Positions 9,809-18,618 of a stretch of DNA of 64,000 bases are shown one piece after another; positions within the stretch are counted from its first letter, which is position 1, and the number at the start of each line of letters is the position of its first letter. Source of the DNA: Parapedobacter sp. SGR-10 (lineage in GTDB: Bacteria > Bacteroidota > Bacteroidia > Sphingobacteriales > Sphingobacteriaceae); contig NZ_JAAJTJ010000001.1 in NCBI RefSeq assembly GCF_011030405.1, forward strand, positions 310,001 to 374,000. Reading direction: 5' to 3'. The position numbers and the translations under genes were made by a program. A model generated the notes under the pieces. That model was not told the origin of the DNA. It ran no database searches and saw only the letters and a list, made by a program, of their open reading frames with translations.

Positions 9809-10447
9809 TTAGGACCGATTAGCACTCATCGCAGACAACATGTTGCCGTAAATCGCATTTAATGACGACAGGTTTTTATTGAATGTGCTTACTTGCTCTT
9901 TAAATTGCTGCATGTCGGCCGCTGACTCATTAAATGTCTGTAGATCTGCAGCAGCACGGTCAAAAGCATGGCTCAGTTGCGAAGCGCCGATCGAAGCAGC
10001 ATTCAGCTTGTCCGCAAACTGATTTGTTGCTGAGGCTGTATCAGCAACCTTAGAGATTGCCGCCACTTTGTCTCCAAAAGTCCGAAGACCGTCACCCAGA
10101 TTCCCGATGAGGTTTTCATCGATTTTAGCATCTTGCAGCAATTTATCCAACGCAGCTGTATTTCCTATAGCGACAGGTTGAGCAGCTACAGAAGCGGTAC
10201 GCTTCGGCAATTCGCCATTATAGTCTTCATCCAGTTCCGGATACACCCTTGTCCAGTCCACCTCTTTCTCGGCAGATATGAATCCCATGATAAAAAAGAG
10301 GACAGCCTCCACCGCCAGACCGACTCCAATCATCCATTCGCCACCTTTAAAGTGCAATATCTTAAACATCAAACCAATAATAACGACGGTAGCCCCCCAA
10401 TTGATGAAGGTATTGATCCCAAAGCCAAACTTCTTTTTCTTTGCCAT
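9809..10447 (-). CDS. gldL: Type IX secretion motor protein GldL (PorL)
   Basis: The 212-residue protein has two hydrophobic helices near the N-terminus (about residues 15-35 and 38-60), the second with the acidic residue (GLAVEAVLFF) typical of GldL, followed by a long cytoplasmic helical tail. It is the stator-like partner of GldM in the type IX motor. The gene starts 25 bp after gldK. Confidence 0.93.
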   Translation of the reverse strand: MAKKKKFGFGINTFINWGATVVIIGLMFKILHFKGGEWMIGVGLAVEAVLFFIMGFISAEKEVDWTRVYPELDEDYNGELPKRTASVAAQPVAIGNTAALDKLLQDAKIDENLIGNLGDGLRTFGDKVAAISKVADTASATNQFADKLNAASIGASQLSHAFDRAAADLQTFNESAADMQQFKEQVSTFNKNLSSLNAIYGNMLSAMSANRS

Positions 10448-10472
10448 GTTTTGATAAAATATATTTTCTATG

Positions 10473-11771
10473 TTAATGAGTCACTCCCGGAAAATTCGTT
10501 ATCGACCTAAATCCGATATAAGATTTCGCCGTATCCTGGTATTCGTACTGTCTCGTCCCATTCTGCAAAAAGAAGCCTATATCTTTCCAGGATCCTCCCC
10601 GCACCACTTTACGCTTCATCGCTAAAGGATCGTCTGCTTTAGCATGATGCGTATAAGTCGGGTTCATATCATGCACAAACGAATAAGCCGATTCGTTATA
10701 AGTAGATTTAGTCCATTCGGCTACGTTGCCAGCCATATTGTACAAACCAAAGTCGTTGGGAAAATAAGAATAAACAGGTGCGGTATATGCAGCACCGTCA
10801 TCCATATAGTTTCCGCGCCCCGGTTTAAAATTGGCCATCAGACAGCCACGGGCATTACGTGCCGTAGGTCCACCCCAGGGATACTGCATCCCTACCTTAC
10901 CTCCCCGGGCAGCATATTCCCATTGTGCCTCTGAGGGCAGTTCGTAGTCCAAACGAGGCTGTTGCTTGTTTTTATATGCTGCGTTATTGAATAGGCGGGT
11001 TCTCCAGACATTGAAAGCCTGTGCTTGTCTCCACGTGACACCGACTACAGGGTACTCGTTGTACGACGGATGTGAAAAATAACCGTTCACCATAGGCTCG
11101 TTCTGCGCATAGCTAAAGTCGGCGAGCCATACTGTGGTATCCGGATAGACAAACATGGTATCACGACGTATAAAATCGGACCTTTTCTTTGTTGGATTAC
11201 CTTTTGCGGCTATGGCAGCCTGCAGATCATACCATTCATAATGATAACGTAGCAAGTTGGGGTCCAATTCGTTCTTGCCGAATATCCTGTCCTCTCCCTG
11301 ATAGTACATGCTACTTATCTTTTCCAATACATTAGGATCCTTAGACTTCCATGGGGAGTTTTTGTACACTTTGTCCCAATCGATGTATCTTTTATCGCCA
11401 TTGGCCGATTGTATGAAATAAGTATCATCCCCAAGAAAATTGTGGATCAACACAGAATCTCTTACCCAAAATACAAACTGTCTGTATTCGCTGTTGGATA
11501 TCTCTGTATCATCCATATAAAACGGAGCAATGGTCACCTGCCTGTTTTGAGCGGTCTGCGAAAAGGTAATATCTTCGTCAGACTGTCCCATAATAAAGGT
11601 TCCTCCCGGGATCAAAACCATACCGTGAGGCGTTTTATTCGCCTTCAGTTTATTCAACTGCACCCCTACCAATTCTCCTGAATTCCCTGGACTCTTACAG
11701 CCCATTTGTAACAGGATCAATCCTGCAAACAGAAACACATAACAGGCAAAATTGTATTTGTTAAAGTTCAT
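10473..11771 (-). CDS. gldK: Type IX secretion/gliding lipoprotein GldK (PorK)
   Basis: This 432-residue lipoprotein has a lipobox cysteine (LLQMGC, about residue 25) and a formylglycine-generating-enzyme-like fold: MVLIPGGTFIMGQSDED, YMDDTEISNSEYRQF, PVVGVTWRQAQAFNVWR, LPSEAQWEYAARGG, GNVAEW and VVRGGSW. It forms outer-membrane-anchored rings with GldN. It is the first gene of gldKLMN. A -7 box (TACATTTG) lies 66 bp upstream. The gene before it on the strand, hemD, ends after its own terminator, so gldKLMN is probably a separate unit. Confidence 0.94.
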   Translation of the reverse strand: MNFNKYNFACYVFLFAGLILLQMGCKSPGNSGELVGVQLNKLKANKTPHGMVLIPGGTFIMGQSDEDITFSQTAQNRQVTIAPFYMDDTEISNSEYRQFVFWVRDSVLIHNFLGDDTYFIQSANGDKRYIDWDKVYKNSPWKSKDPNVLEKISSMYYQGEDRIFGKNELDPNLLRYHYEWYDLQAAIAAKGNPTKKRSDFIRRDTMFVYPDTTVWLADFSYAQNEPMVNGYFSHPSYNEYPVVGVTWRQAQAFNVWRTRLFNNAAYKNKQQPRLDYELPSEAQWEYAARGGKVGMQYPWGGPTARNARGCLMANFKPGRGNYMDDGAAYTAPVYSYFPNDFGLYNMAGNVAEWTKSTYNESAYSFVHDMNPTYTHHAKADDPLAMKRKVVRGGSWKDIGFFLQNGTRQYEYQDTAKSYIGFRSITNFPGVTH

Positions 11772-11836
11772 AAAAATTCATCTAGCTAGGAAAACCATAT
11801 GTTTTCGAGCCTCTAATATACGCTTTTCTAAGTACG

Positions 11837-11844
11837 CAAATGTA
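11837..11844 (-). promoter_or_regulatory. Candidate -7 box for gldKLMN
   Basis: The minus strand reads TACATTTG, fitting the Bacteroidota TAnnTTTG -7 consensus, in the only sizeable gap upstream of gldK. No clear TTTG -33 box stands at the usual 19-21 nt. Confidence 0.45.
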
Positions 11845-11937
11845 CAGGATAATGTTTTACTTTGTTTAGACTTTACAAAAGAAAATAAAATTATGTAACA
11901 ATCTATCCACTTTTAACATCTTTTAACAGTTGTTTCA

Positions 11938-11967
11938 ACAATAAAAAGCAGCACTCCGTACTGCTTT
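11938..11967 (-). terminator. hemD terminator
   Basis: AAAGCAG (11945-11951) and CTGCTTT (11961-11967) form a stem which, read on the minus strand, is followed by a T-rich run. It comes right after the hemD stop and separates it from gldK. Confidence 0.7.
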
Positions 11968-11971
11968 CCTT

Positions 11972-12739
11972 TTATTTGTTCACCTGCTTTATATACTGCT
12001 CTACAGCCATAGTCATACTTGGTGCTGTCGGTGTAGGTGCAGGGATATCCAATATCAACCCTTTTTCCAACAAGGCCTGCTGCGTACTGGAACCAAAGGC
12101 AGCTATCCGCGTATCATTTTGGACAAAGTCCGGAAAGTTTTCGTATAATGACTGTACGCTGGATGGGCTAAAGAAGACGATGATATCGTAAAATACGTCC
12201 TTCAGATCGGTGATATCACTGATGACGGTACGAAACAGCACCACAGGTGTAAAATCGTATCCATTGTCCTGCAACCATTTTTGTGTTTCCTCATTGGCTA
12301 CATCCGAACAAGGGAACAGAAATTTCTCGTCACTGTGCTTTTTAAGTACTTCTTCCAAGTCTTTGGCCGTCTGCTTGCCGAAGAAAATCTTACGTTTACG
12401 GTATTGGATATACTTTTGGAGGTACAACGCTATGGCTTCAGAAATACAGAAGTACTTCATATCGGCCGACACTTCAAAACGCATCTCTTCGCATACTCTA
12501 AAGAAATGATCAACCGCATTTTTACTCGTAAATATCACGGCTGAATAGTCCGCAAAGTTGATTCGCTCTTTCCGCACATCCTTTGCCGAAACTCCTTCAA
12601 CATGAATAAAACCACGAAAATCCAACTTGAGATTATACTTCGAAGCCAACGTAAAATAAGGTGACTTGTCGTTTTCAGGCTTAGGCAAAGTAACTAATAT
12701 ACTTTTCACTTTTTTTGCTCGCGCAACATCAATCTGCAT
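11972..12739 (-). CDS. hemD: Uroporphyrinogen-III synthase-like protein
   Basis: The 255-residue protein matches the HemD fold: ILVTLPKPE near the N-terminus, YSAVIFTSKNAVDHFF, DVANEETQKWLQDNGYDFTPVVLFRTV, DIIVFFSPSSVQSLYENFP and IAAFGSSTQQALLEKG. It would cyclise hydroxymethylbilane to uroporphyrinogen III in heme synthesis. Family members diverge strongly in sequence, so the call rests on these loops. It lies 16 bp downstream of the DUF4271 gene on the same strand, and upstream of gldK but separated from it by a terminator. Confidence 0.82.
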   Translation of the reverse strand: MQIDVARAKKVKSILVTLPKPENDKSPYFTLASKYNLKLDFRGFIHVEGVSAKDVRKERINFADYSAVIFTSKNAVDHFFRVCEEMRFEVSADMKYFCISEAIALYLQKYIQYRKRKIFFGKQTAKDLEEVLKKHSDEKFLFPCSDVANEETQKWLQDNGYDFTPVVLFRTVISDITDLKDVFYDIIVFFSPSSVQSLYENFPDFVQNDTRIAAFGSSTQQALLEKGLILDIPAPTPTAPSMTMAVEQYIKQVNK

Positions 12740-12755
12740 AAATTCTCTCTTTAAT

Positions 12756-13724
12756 TTAATGGCTTAGCATCTTCACTAAAATTAAAATCGGTGCTATTTC
12801 TAAGGTGCAAAGATAAAGAATTAAATAAAAGATTGAAAACTTTAGTTGCCCGAGCATGTGGAAGGCGATCGTAAAGAACCTGTATAAAAACAGTACAGAC
12901 ACCGCTCCAGAGAATAAAATTAACAAAAATTTAAAGTAAAAAACAGGTACAAAAGTAAATATCAACAGACCGGGTATAAGGATAAGCATACTATTGAAGT
13001 AAACCAGATACAACACCACAATATATTCCCGCACAAGCCGCTCGATTTCGAAGACAGAACCTATCAGACGTAGTACAAGGATTTTTGCGGCAAACAACAA
13101 AGCCACAGATCCCGACAGCCTAAAGAAATTGGACAAAGACAATACCTCCATATCCCTAAAAGCCGACACATACACCAATAAGAAAAGTGCCAATGAAAAA
13201 CTGAACAGGATATAGAGAAAGATATAGGGCCAAGACGTCAATACACTGTCCTCTTTGCTGATGTTTTGCAAGACCTGCTTGTCGTAATATGCCTGCACAA
13301 TATTTCGGAATAAGGATGTAAAAAAAAGACGTACCAGACCTATGCCTAAGATCAGCAACAACAATACCACGATCACCCAAACCGGCCGTACAAATTTGGT
13401 CACAGCCACTTCTGCCGCATGACCTGCTTTTGCCTCAGACAAAGAATCCATGAAGCCCATCCATCGGATGAAATCATTGCCTTCTACAACAATGTGTTGC
13501 CGCAGGCTGTCCAATAGCGGATTGGCTCTTGCCTCATTCAAAAAAACGTATTCCCGGGACAATGAATCGTGCACATGCCGGACATAAGCCAGTGAATCGA
13601 TAGCTGATGATGAAGGCACATTTTGGGCGAAGAGATGCAAAAAATTGAAAAAGAATAAAAAGAAAAGGATTGAAAAAACCTTTTTTTTGCTAACTTCCGT
13701 CAATTTTAGTACCATGTGTTTCAT
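12756..13724 (-). CDS. DUF4271 family membrane protein
   Basis: This protein of about 322 residues has an N-terminal signal segment (LFFLFFFNFLHLFAQ) and roughly seven hydrophobic stretches in the C-terminal two thirds, including WVIVVLLLLILGIGLVRLFF and SNFFRLSGSVALLFAAKILVLR. This layout and its place beside hemD match DUF4271, a Bacteroidota-specific family without a firmly known role. I chose the ATG at 13724; an ATG at 13715 is also possible, and the frame is open further upstream only to a TTG. It forms a two-gene unit with hemD. Confidence 0.75.
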   Translation of the reverse strand: MKHMVLKLTEVSKKKVFSILFFLFFFNFLHLFAQNVPSSSAIDSLAYVRHVHDSLSREYVFLNEARANPLLDSLRQHIVVEGNDFIRWMGFMDSLSEAKAGHAAEVAVTKFVRPVWVIVVLLLLILGIGLVRLFFTSLFRNIVQAYYDKQVLQNISKEDSVLTSWPYIFLYILFSFSLALFLLVYVSAFRDMEVLSLSNFFRLSGSVALLFAAKILVLRLIGSVFEIERLVREYIVVLYLVYFNSMLILIPGLLIFTFVPVFYFKFLLILFSGAVSVLFLYRFFTIAFHMLGQLKFSIFYLILYLCTLEIAPILILVKMLSH

Positions 13725-13765
13725 GCGCAATCAAAGGTATGATTTTTTAGTGGTATCTAACTAAC

Positions 13766-13811
13766 GCTAGCACACGAATCTAAAAGCTAGCGCACGAATC
13801 CTTTCGTGTGC
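13766..13811. repeat. Left palindromic repeat of the RAYT element
   Basis: Two near-identical 15-nt words stand in tandem (13766-13780 and 13786-13800, GCTAG followed by CRCACGAATC). The second runs into its own partial complement (CTTTCGTGTGC, 13801-13811), making a REP-like hairpin. Positions 13786-13811 are repeated in inverted orientation at 14447-14472 with two differences. Confidence 0.75.
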
Positions 13812-13855
13812 TCAATTTATTTCAGTCTCCTTTTCATTCTACTACAAGACTACGC

Positions 13856-13863
13856 TATCTTTG
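13856..13863 (+). promoter_or_regulatory. Candidate -7 box for the RAYT gene
   Basis: TATCTTTG fits TAnnTTTG. Transcription would begin around 13870, which favours the ATG at 13886 over the one at 13865. Confidence 0.4.
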
Positions 13864-13885
13864 TATGGAACAATCCTTGCGATGC

Positions 13886-14431
13886 ATGAGCCGAAAATAT
13901 AAATTTCATAATCCCGAAGGGTTATATTTTGTTAGTTTTGCTGTAGTTTATTGGATTGACTTATTCACAAGAGAGGAATATTGTTCTATATTTATCGATA
14001 CACTCAAATTTTATGCAAAGGACAGACTCGAACTATACGCCTACTGTATCATGCCTAGCCATGTCCACATGATCTTTAGGGATAAAAATAATAAACCGGA
14101 ACTTTTATTGGGCAATATCAAGAGATATTCCTCGCAACAGATTCAAAAAGCCATTGAAAGTAACGCTGAAGAAAGTCGAAAAGACTGGCTACTCTGGATG
14201 ATGGTACAGGCAGCTAACAAGGAAAAGAATGTAAACAAAAGGATGTTATGGCAACATCATAACAAACCAATTGAACTATGGAGTTCCACTGTCATCGATC
14301 AAAAGGTAGATTATATTCACGACAATCCTGTGAAAGCAGGCTATGTAACGAAGCCTTGGCATTGGAAATATAGTAGTGCTACTAATTATGCTAATGGACT
14401 AGGGACGATTGAAATTTGTGATATTGGTTAA
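13886..14431 (+). CDS. REP-associated tyrosine transposase (Y1/IS200-like, RAYT)
   Basis: This protein of about 181 residues has the Y1_Tnp signature: the HUH motif in YCIMPSHVHMIF, a basic core, and the C-terminal catalytic tyrosine region KVDYIHDNPVKAGYV with WKYSSATNY. RAYTs are single-copy domesticated relatives of IS200 transposases that act on REP palindromes. Palindromic repeats flank the gene on both sides (13766-13811 and 14447-14472), as expected. The start at 13886 (MSRKYKF) follows a -7 box by about 23 bp; an in-frame ATG at 13865 sits on that box. Its base composition is more AT-rich than its neighbours. Confidence 0.88.
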   Translation: MSRKYKFHNPEGLYFVSFAVVYWIDLFTREEYCSIFIDTLKFYAKDRLELYAYCIMPSHVHMIFRDKNNKPELLLGNIKRYSSQQIQKAIESNAEESRKDWLLWMMVQAANKEKNVNKRMLWQHHNKPIELWSSTVIDQKVDYIHDNPVKAGYVTKPWHWKYSSATNYANGLGTIEICDIG

Positions 14432-14446
14432 ACTGGAAAAGGTCGG

Positions 14447-14472
14447 GCACACGAAGGGATTCGTGCGCCAGC
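14447..14472. repeat. Right palindromic repeat of the RAYT element
   Basis: These 26 nt are the reverse complement of 13786-13811 with two differences and contain a hairpin (GCACACGAA/TTCGTGCGC). The repeat begins 15 bp after the RAYT stop and ends 21 bp before tag. Confidence 0.75.
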
Positions 14473-14493
14473 ATAAGAAAAAAATCTTACAAC

Positions 14494-15060
14494 ATGACAA
14501 AAGAACATATCACACGCTGCCCTTGGTGCGGAGATGACGCCGAATATGTCAAATATCACGACGAAGAATGGGGCAAACACACGAAAGACGAACAGACACT
14601 TTTTGAATTTCTCATACTCGAATCAGCGCAAGCGGGATTGAGCTGGCTCACCATCCTACGAAAGCGGGAAGGATACCGAAGGCTTTTTGCAGACTTTGAA
14701 GTACAAAAAGTAGCCCAATTCACAGAAGGGCAAATAGACGAAATAGTCCAGGATCCGGCCATCGTACGACACCGTGGCAAGGTTGCCGCCGCTGTACAAG
14801 CTGCCCGCATCTTTATAGACATCCAACAAGAGTTTGGTAGTTTTTACAACTATCTATATAGTTTTATGCCCAATGGCCAACCTATTGTTAATACACTGGA
14901 AAGCCTACGCAATGCCCCTACTTCCACACCCGAATCTGACGCCATCGCAAAAGACCTCAAAAAACGCGGTATAAAATTCTTCGGAACAACGATATGTTAT
15001 GCATATATGCAAGCTGTAGGCATGGTCAATGATCATCTTGTGAACTGTAGGTTTAGATAA
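14494..15060 (+). CDS. tag: DNA-3-methyladenine glycosylase I
   Basis: The 188-residue protein carries the Tag family signature: RCPWCG near the start, YHDEEWG, LFEFLILESAQAGLSWLTILRKR, and the C-terminal FFGTTICYAYMQAVGMVNDH with H and C as the distal zinc ligands (NDHLVNC). It excises 3-methyladenine from alkylated DNA. It stands alone after the RAYT element, and the repeat at 15066-15232 follows it. Confidence 0.95.
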   Translation: MTKEHITRCPWCGDDAEYVKYHDEEWGKHTKDEQTLFEFLILESAQAGLSWLTILRKREGYRRLFADFEVQKVAQFTEGQIDEIVQDPAIVRHRGKVAAAVQAARIFIDIQQEFGSFYNYLYSFMPNGQPIVNTLESLRNAPTSTPESDAIAKDLKKRGIKFFGTTICYAYMQAVGMVNDHLVNCRFR

Positions 15061-15065
15061 GAGGA

Positions 15066-15232
15066 TCTAAAAAGCCGTCATGTTGAGCGAAGTCGAACAC
15101 ATCTCAATCTAGTAAAGCATTCACTATGAACGAGATCGTTATTCATACTATGTCTGTTTTCAAAGGCATTCATGATTGCTTCGCAATTCGACATGCTCAG
15201 GATGACGAACTGGAAATTCAGGGCTTTTTAGA
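15066..15232. repeat. MITE-like nested inverted repeat
   Basis: Inner arms at 15076-15097 (CGTCATGTTGAGCGAAGTCG) and 15187-15207 are imperfect reverse complements. An outer 11-nt arm (TCTAAAAAGCC at 15066) recurs inverted at 15222-15232, inside the 3' end of hpt. This is the gap between the convergent tag and hpt genes. Elements beginning GTCATGTTGAGC are frequent intergenic repeats in this phylum. Confidence 0.6.
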
Positions 15233-15763
15233 CACCTTCCTATAAATATCGGGAAGATTACGGCATTGCCCGTTATAATCCAATCCATAGCCTACCACAA
15301 ATTCTTTATCCACCTCAAACCCAACGTACATAATATTGTCAAAATCATATTGTAGACAAGAGGGCTTAAGCAGAAGCGTACATACACTGAGACTCGCTAC
15401 TCCCGATCTTTCCAAACCCGCCAGCGTATGTCTTAACGAGGTTCCCGTATCCACAATATCCTCCACCACGATCACATGTCTCCCCCGAAGATCGATCCCC
15501 AAACCGATCAGCTCCAGTACCTCACCCTTGTCCATCCCCTCGTACGAAGCCAGCTTGATAAAAGACATTTCACAAGGAATATGGATCTGTTTCATCAGAT
15601 CGGCCATGAACATAAAACAGCCATTCAAAACGCCAACAAAGACCGGGTGTCGGGCCTCATATTTCATACTGATATCGATCCCCATCAAACGTATCCGTTT
15701 TTTGATCTGTTCGTAATCGATAAAACGTTCGAAACGCAGGCCGTCTATTTCTATGTGATCCAT
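15218..15763 (-). CDS. hpt: Hypoxanthine phosphoribosyltransferase
   Basis: The 181-residue protein has the type I phosphoribosyltransferase PRPP loop VIVVEDIVDTGTSL, a PVFVGVLNGCFMFMADL segment near the N-terminus and the C-terminal VGYGLDYNGQCRNLPDIY, as in Hpt. It salvages hypoxanthine and guanine to IMP and GMP. The start (MDHIEIDGLRF) is at 15763, two bases after the stop of the upstream transglycosylase gene; the longer open frame to 16030 only overlaps that gene. Its last codons take part in the outer arm of the repeat at 15066-15232. Confidence 0.93.
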   Translation of the reverse strand: MDHIEIDGLRFERFIDYEQIKKRIRLMGIDISMKYEARHPVFVGVLNGCFMFMADLMKQIHIPCEMSFIKLASYEGMDKGEVLELIGLGIDLRGRHVIVVEDIVDTGTSLRHTLAGLERSGVASLSVCTLLLKPSCLQYDFDNIMYVGFEVDKEFVVGYGLDYNGQCRNLPDIYRKVSKKP

Positions 15764-15765
15764 AA

Positions 15766-17814
15766 TTATTTTTCTTTGCCAAATAGCTTGTCCAGGATAG
15801 ATTTTTTCGTAGCTTCTTCCGCTTCTATCTCGCGCATGGCCCTTTCGTGATCCTCGACCACATCTTGGTTCGCTGTATCTGCAGTATCTACAATAGCCGG
15901 TGCCGCAGGTCTCCATCGAGGTTGCAACAATACTTGATAAAAACCGTAGTACTCCGGCACTTCTACATTGGTCAGATCCCCCACTTTGGTCATGATATGT
16001 CCATACGTATTGAAATGCCGTTGTACCCAAGGCTTCAAATGCCCAGTATGGTCAAACGAAGAAAGCCCCGTCTTGGGTCTGGGAATAATGCTGGATAAAA
16101 ACAGGCTCTCACCCAAGGTAAGCTCCTGCGGTTTTTTCTGGAAATAATATTCAGCTGCCTCCGCGATACCATACACGTTCCTGCCCCATTCAATAATGTT
16201 GAGGTAAATTTCAAACAGTCGATCTTTACTCACCTCTTTGGAAGCTTCCATGAGCCACACCAACAGGATCTCCTCGATCTTTCGATCCATGGTCTTCTTC
16301 CTGTTGAGGAAAACGTTCTTCACCAACTGCATGGATATCGTACTGGCCCCTCGTTTGAATTTCCGTTCTTTGAGGTTGGTCGAGATAGACAGTTTGAACG
16401 CCTCCTCTTCAAAACCATTGTGCCTATAGAAAAAAGGGTCTTCCGTATTCCGGACTGTCGTCTTCAGTACATAAGGTATCTGCTGTAGAGGTACAAATTT
16501 CGGATTTTGAGGACCAACGACGATATTTCGCACCAAGGTGGTATCCTCATATACCGAATGGACGAATGGATACTTCAACGAATCTACACGTGCTTTACCC
16601 CATTTGATGACTTTCAGGTCCTTGTCGTCAATAGACGAACGAAACACGATATTGTCCGGATTGTCAAGCTCTATCGCAAAATCTAAATCGTAAGCGATAT
16701 TTCCAGACACCTCCACCCCTTCCAACGATTCGAACAAACCTTGCGGAATAGCGTCAAAAAAATCCTGTGCCGCAAATACTCCTGTATGTACAGATAGTTC
16801 TACTTGTCTTTTCGGTTTTCGCGTGTATTTGGCTTGTGGACTTACGGTGAATTTTTCTACCGACACCGAAGAGCCCTTGCTCAGTGCTATATAGTCATTG
16901 GATATATCAAAGCCTCCATCGAGCTTGATCTCCGGCACGACAATATCCTCACTGGACAATCGACGGTGATTAACCAATAGGTTGTGCGATTCTACTTCGC
17001 CTTCCAGACTGAGCAAATCTTTTGCCTGTCGCTTGATAGGGTGCAAGTCGAATATCAACTTATCAAAACTGACTTTGAGCCCATACTTACGCCGTAAGAA
17101 CGGAAGTTCCGTTCCTTTTTCCTTGGCTGATATCTCTACGCGCAGCTTCTGTCTGCTGCTATTCACATGACCTTTCAGCATCCACTCTGCATCATGTTCA
17201 TTGAGAAACAAAGACGTTTCAAAATCTCCTCCACTCACTATAGCTTCGGGAACACGGATTTTTTGTGTGCTACCTGTATCGCTATAGGAAACCTCAAAAT
17301 CCTGTACCTTTAAATTTTCCGGCACTAGCGAAAAAAACTGCTTGGCCAGCTTTTCTGTCCATTCTGCAAAATTCTTTTCGGAGGGCTGTTCTATCCGCAC
17401 ACTATCTTTATCCTTCTTACGAAACAAAAAATCATAGTTGCTGGTCGAATCGCCTTTCACAAAAGACACCCTTCCTTTTGTGACATCCAGATTTCCGATC
17501 TTGATCTGCCCCCAAAGCAAGGGTAATATACGGATGCGGACTGCCAGCCGTTGCATTTGGGCCAAAGTGTCTCTTTGTTCAGGTACGATGGCCATATCCT
17601 CAAAAACGACCGTTGTCAGCCCATCAAAGCCATAGCGTGCAGTATGCAAGTCGACGTGGTACTCCTTTTTCAGCTTATGCTGTACCTTTACCATCGTACG
17701 GCGAAGAATATCTCCCCGCTTGGACAATCCTACGGCAACTCCTATTCCTAACAGCACGATCAATGTACCCAACACCACAATCCATACTTTCTTCTGTCTG
17801 ATAGTCATCTTCAT
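15766..17814 (-). CDS. GT51 peptidoglycan transglycosylase with AsmA-like N-terminal region
   Basis: The 682-residue protein has one N-terminal membrane helix (about residues 9-30), a beta-rich region of about 400 residues like the AsmA/DUF3971 envelope family, and a GT51 domain from about 440 to 625. GT51 motifs are clear: NTEDPFFYRHNGF (457-469), RGASTISMQLVKN (488-500) and RKIEEILLVWLMEASKE. No penicillin-binding transpeptidase domain follows, so it polymerises glycan strands only. It lies directly upstream of hpt (2 bp gap). The fused N-terminal region is unlike the short E. coli MtgA. Confidence 0.87.
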   Translation of the reverse strand: MKMTIRQKKVWIVVLGTLIVLLGIGVAVGLSKRGDILRRTMVKVQHKLKKEYHVDLHTARYGFDGLTTVVFEDMAIVPEQRDTLAQMQRLAVRIRILPLLWGQIKIGNLDVTKGRVSFVKGDSTSNYDFLFRKKDKDSVRIEQPSEKNFAEWTEKLAKQFFSLVPENLKVQDFEVSYSDTGSTQKIRVPEAIVSGGDFETSLFLNEHDAEWMLKGHVNSSRQKLRVEISAKEKGTELPFLRRKYGLKVSFDKLIFDLHPIKRQAKDLLSLEGEVESHNLLVNHRRLSSEDIVVPEIKLDGGFDISNDYIALSKGSSVSVEKFTVSPQAKYTRKPKRQVELSVHTGVFAAQDFFDAIPQGLFESLEGVEVSGNIAYDLDFAIELDNPDNIVFRSSIDDKDLKVIKWGKARVDSLKYPFVHSVYEDTTLVRNIVVGPQNPKFVPLQQIPYVLKTTVRNTEDPFFYRHNGFEEEAFKLSISTNLKERKFKRGASTISMQLVKNVFLNRKKTMDRKIEEILLVWLMEASKEVSKDRLFEIYLNIIEWGRNVYGIAEAAEYYFQKKPQELTLGESLFLSSIIPRPKTGLSSFDHTGHLKPWVQRHFNTYGHIMTKVGDLTNVEVPEYYGFYQVLLQPRWRPAAPAIVDTADTANQDVVEDHERAMREIEAEEATKKSILDKLFGKEK

Positions 17815-18019
17815 ACACAGCTAAAATAAGGAACTTTTTCAAAGTAGGGGTATTTTTTTTGTCCACGTAGGAATCCATGCAGGGTATATTTGTTTTGTAC
17901 GCACGAAAGGGTTTGTACGGGACAAATGCTAAAATAATTATTTTTAATGTTATGAATGGTGTTGGGTCGAAAGGGAGGATTTTGTTATACACTTTTATGC
18001 GCCTCTCTCGCCGGCGCAG

Positions 18020-18515
18020 GGCGACTTCTTTTCTCTTGACAGAAAAGAAGCAAAAGGTCAAGACTGTGTGTAGCCTGTTCAAGCCGCCACGCTTCGCTAT
18101 GGAAGCGCCTTTTGATGTCTCCCCCCCACAATCCCTTCCCAAAGACTGAAAGGCTTGCATTGTGCCGGATGTACGCCATCAAGACCATAGCTCCACGGTC
18201 TTGCTTTCCATGCTACACAAGGCCTTTTTTGAGGATAGTACTTTTTACGCTGGCTTGCAGACAACGTCTTGATATGTAGGTAAAGCTAGCCGTTGTGGAA
18301 AGCGCAACGCCCATTTCACCAGCATCGGCAGGAATAGCCCTGCAACGGGAGGCTGTACGTTGGGACGCCCCTAGCTCCGTTCAGTTTTGTCGACAGGACT
18401 GTGTGCAATGGCCCTAGGGAGACAAAACTAAGGGCATCAGTTCAGGGCTATTGAGCATCGGAATTGTGCGACAGGATGCCTTGAAATGGGCAAGCCTTTT
18501 GGTAGTTATGGATCA
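18020..18515 (+). repeat. Copy A of a ~500-bp structured non-coding element
   Basis: Aligned by eye with 27250-27790, blocks are shared in the same order: a hairpin formed by CTTCTTTTCT and AGAAAAGAAG, then GTCAAGACTG, TTTTGATGTCTCC, GCTTGCATTG, a hairpin CAAGACC...GGTCTTG, and a 146-nt core at 18311-18456 where about 130 positions match copy B. In the core AATAGCCCTG can pair with CAGGGCTATT 100 nt later and AGTTTTGTC with GACAAAACT. Reading frames differ and carry stops, so RNA structure or DNA mobility is more likely than protein coding. Function unknown. Confidence 0.7.
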
Positions 18516-18610
18516 GTGTTTGTTTTCAATGGAATCCATGAACCCCAATTGCAAATTTTCCTTTTCCCGTTTAAAAACATCAAAATGACACGATTATCTC
18601 TTACAATCCG

Positions 18611-18618
18611 TAACTTTG
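18611..18618 (+). promoter_or_regulatory. Candidate -7 box for mrp
   Basis: TAACTTTG fits TAnnTTTG, 63 bp before the mrp ATG. No clear -33 box is present. Confidence 0.45.

Noticed and set aside
15764-16030. An N-terminal extension of hpt
   Set aside because: It overlaps the transglycosylase gene in another frame and lacks Hpt sequence; the family start is at 15763.
17675-18160. A 161-residue minus-strand open reading frame near copy A
   Set aside because: It overlaps the transglycosylase start and the repeat, and its sequence is low in protein character.
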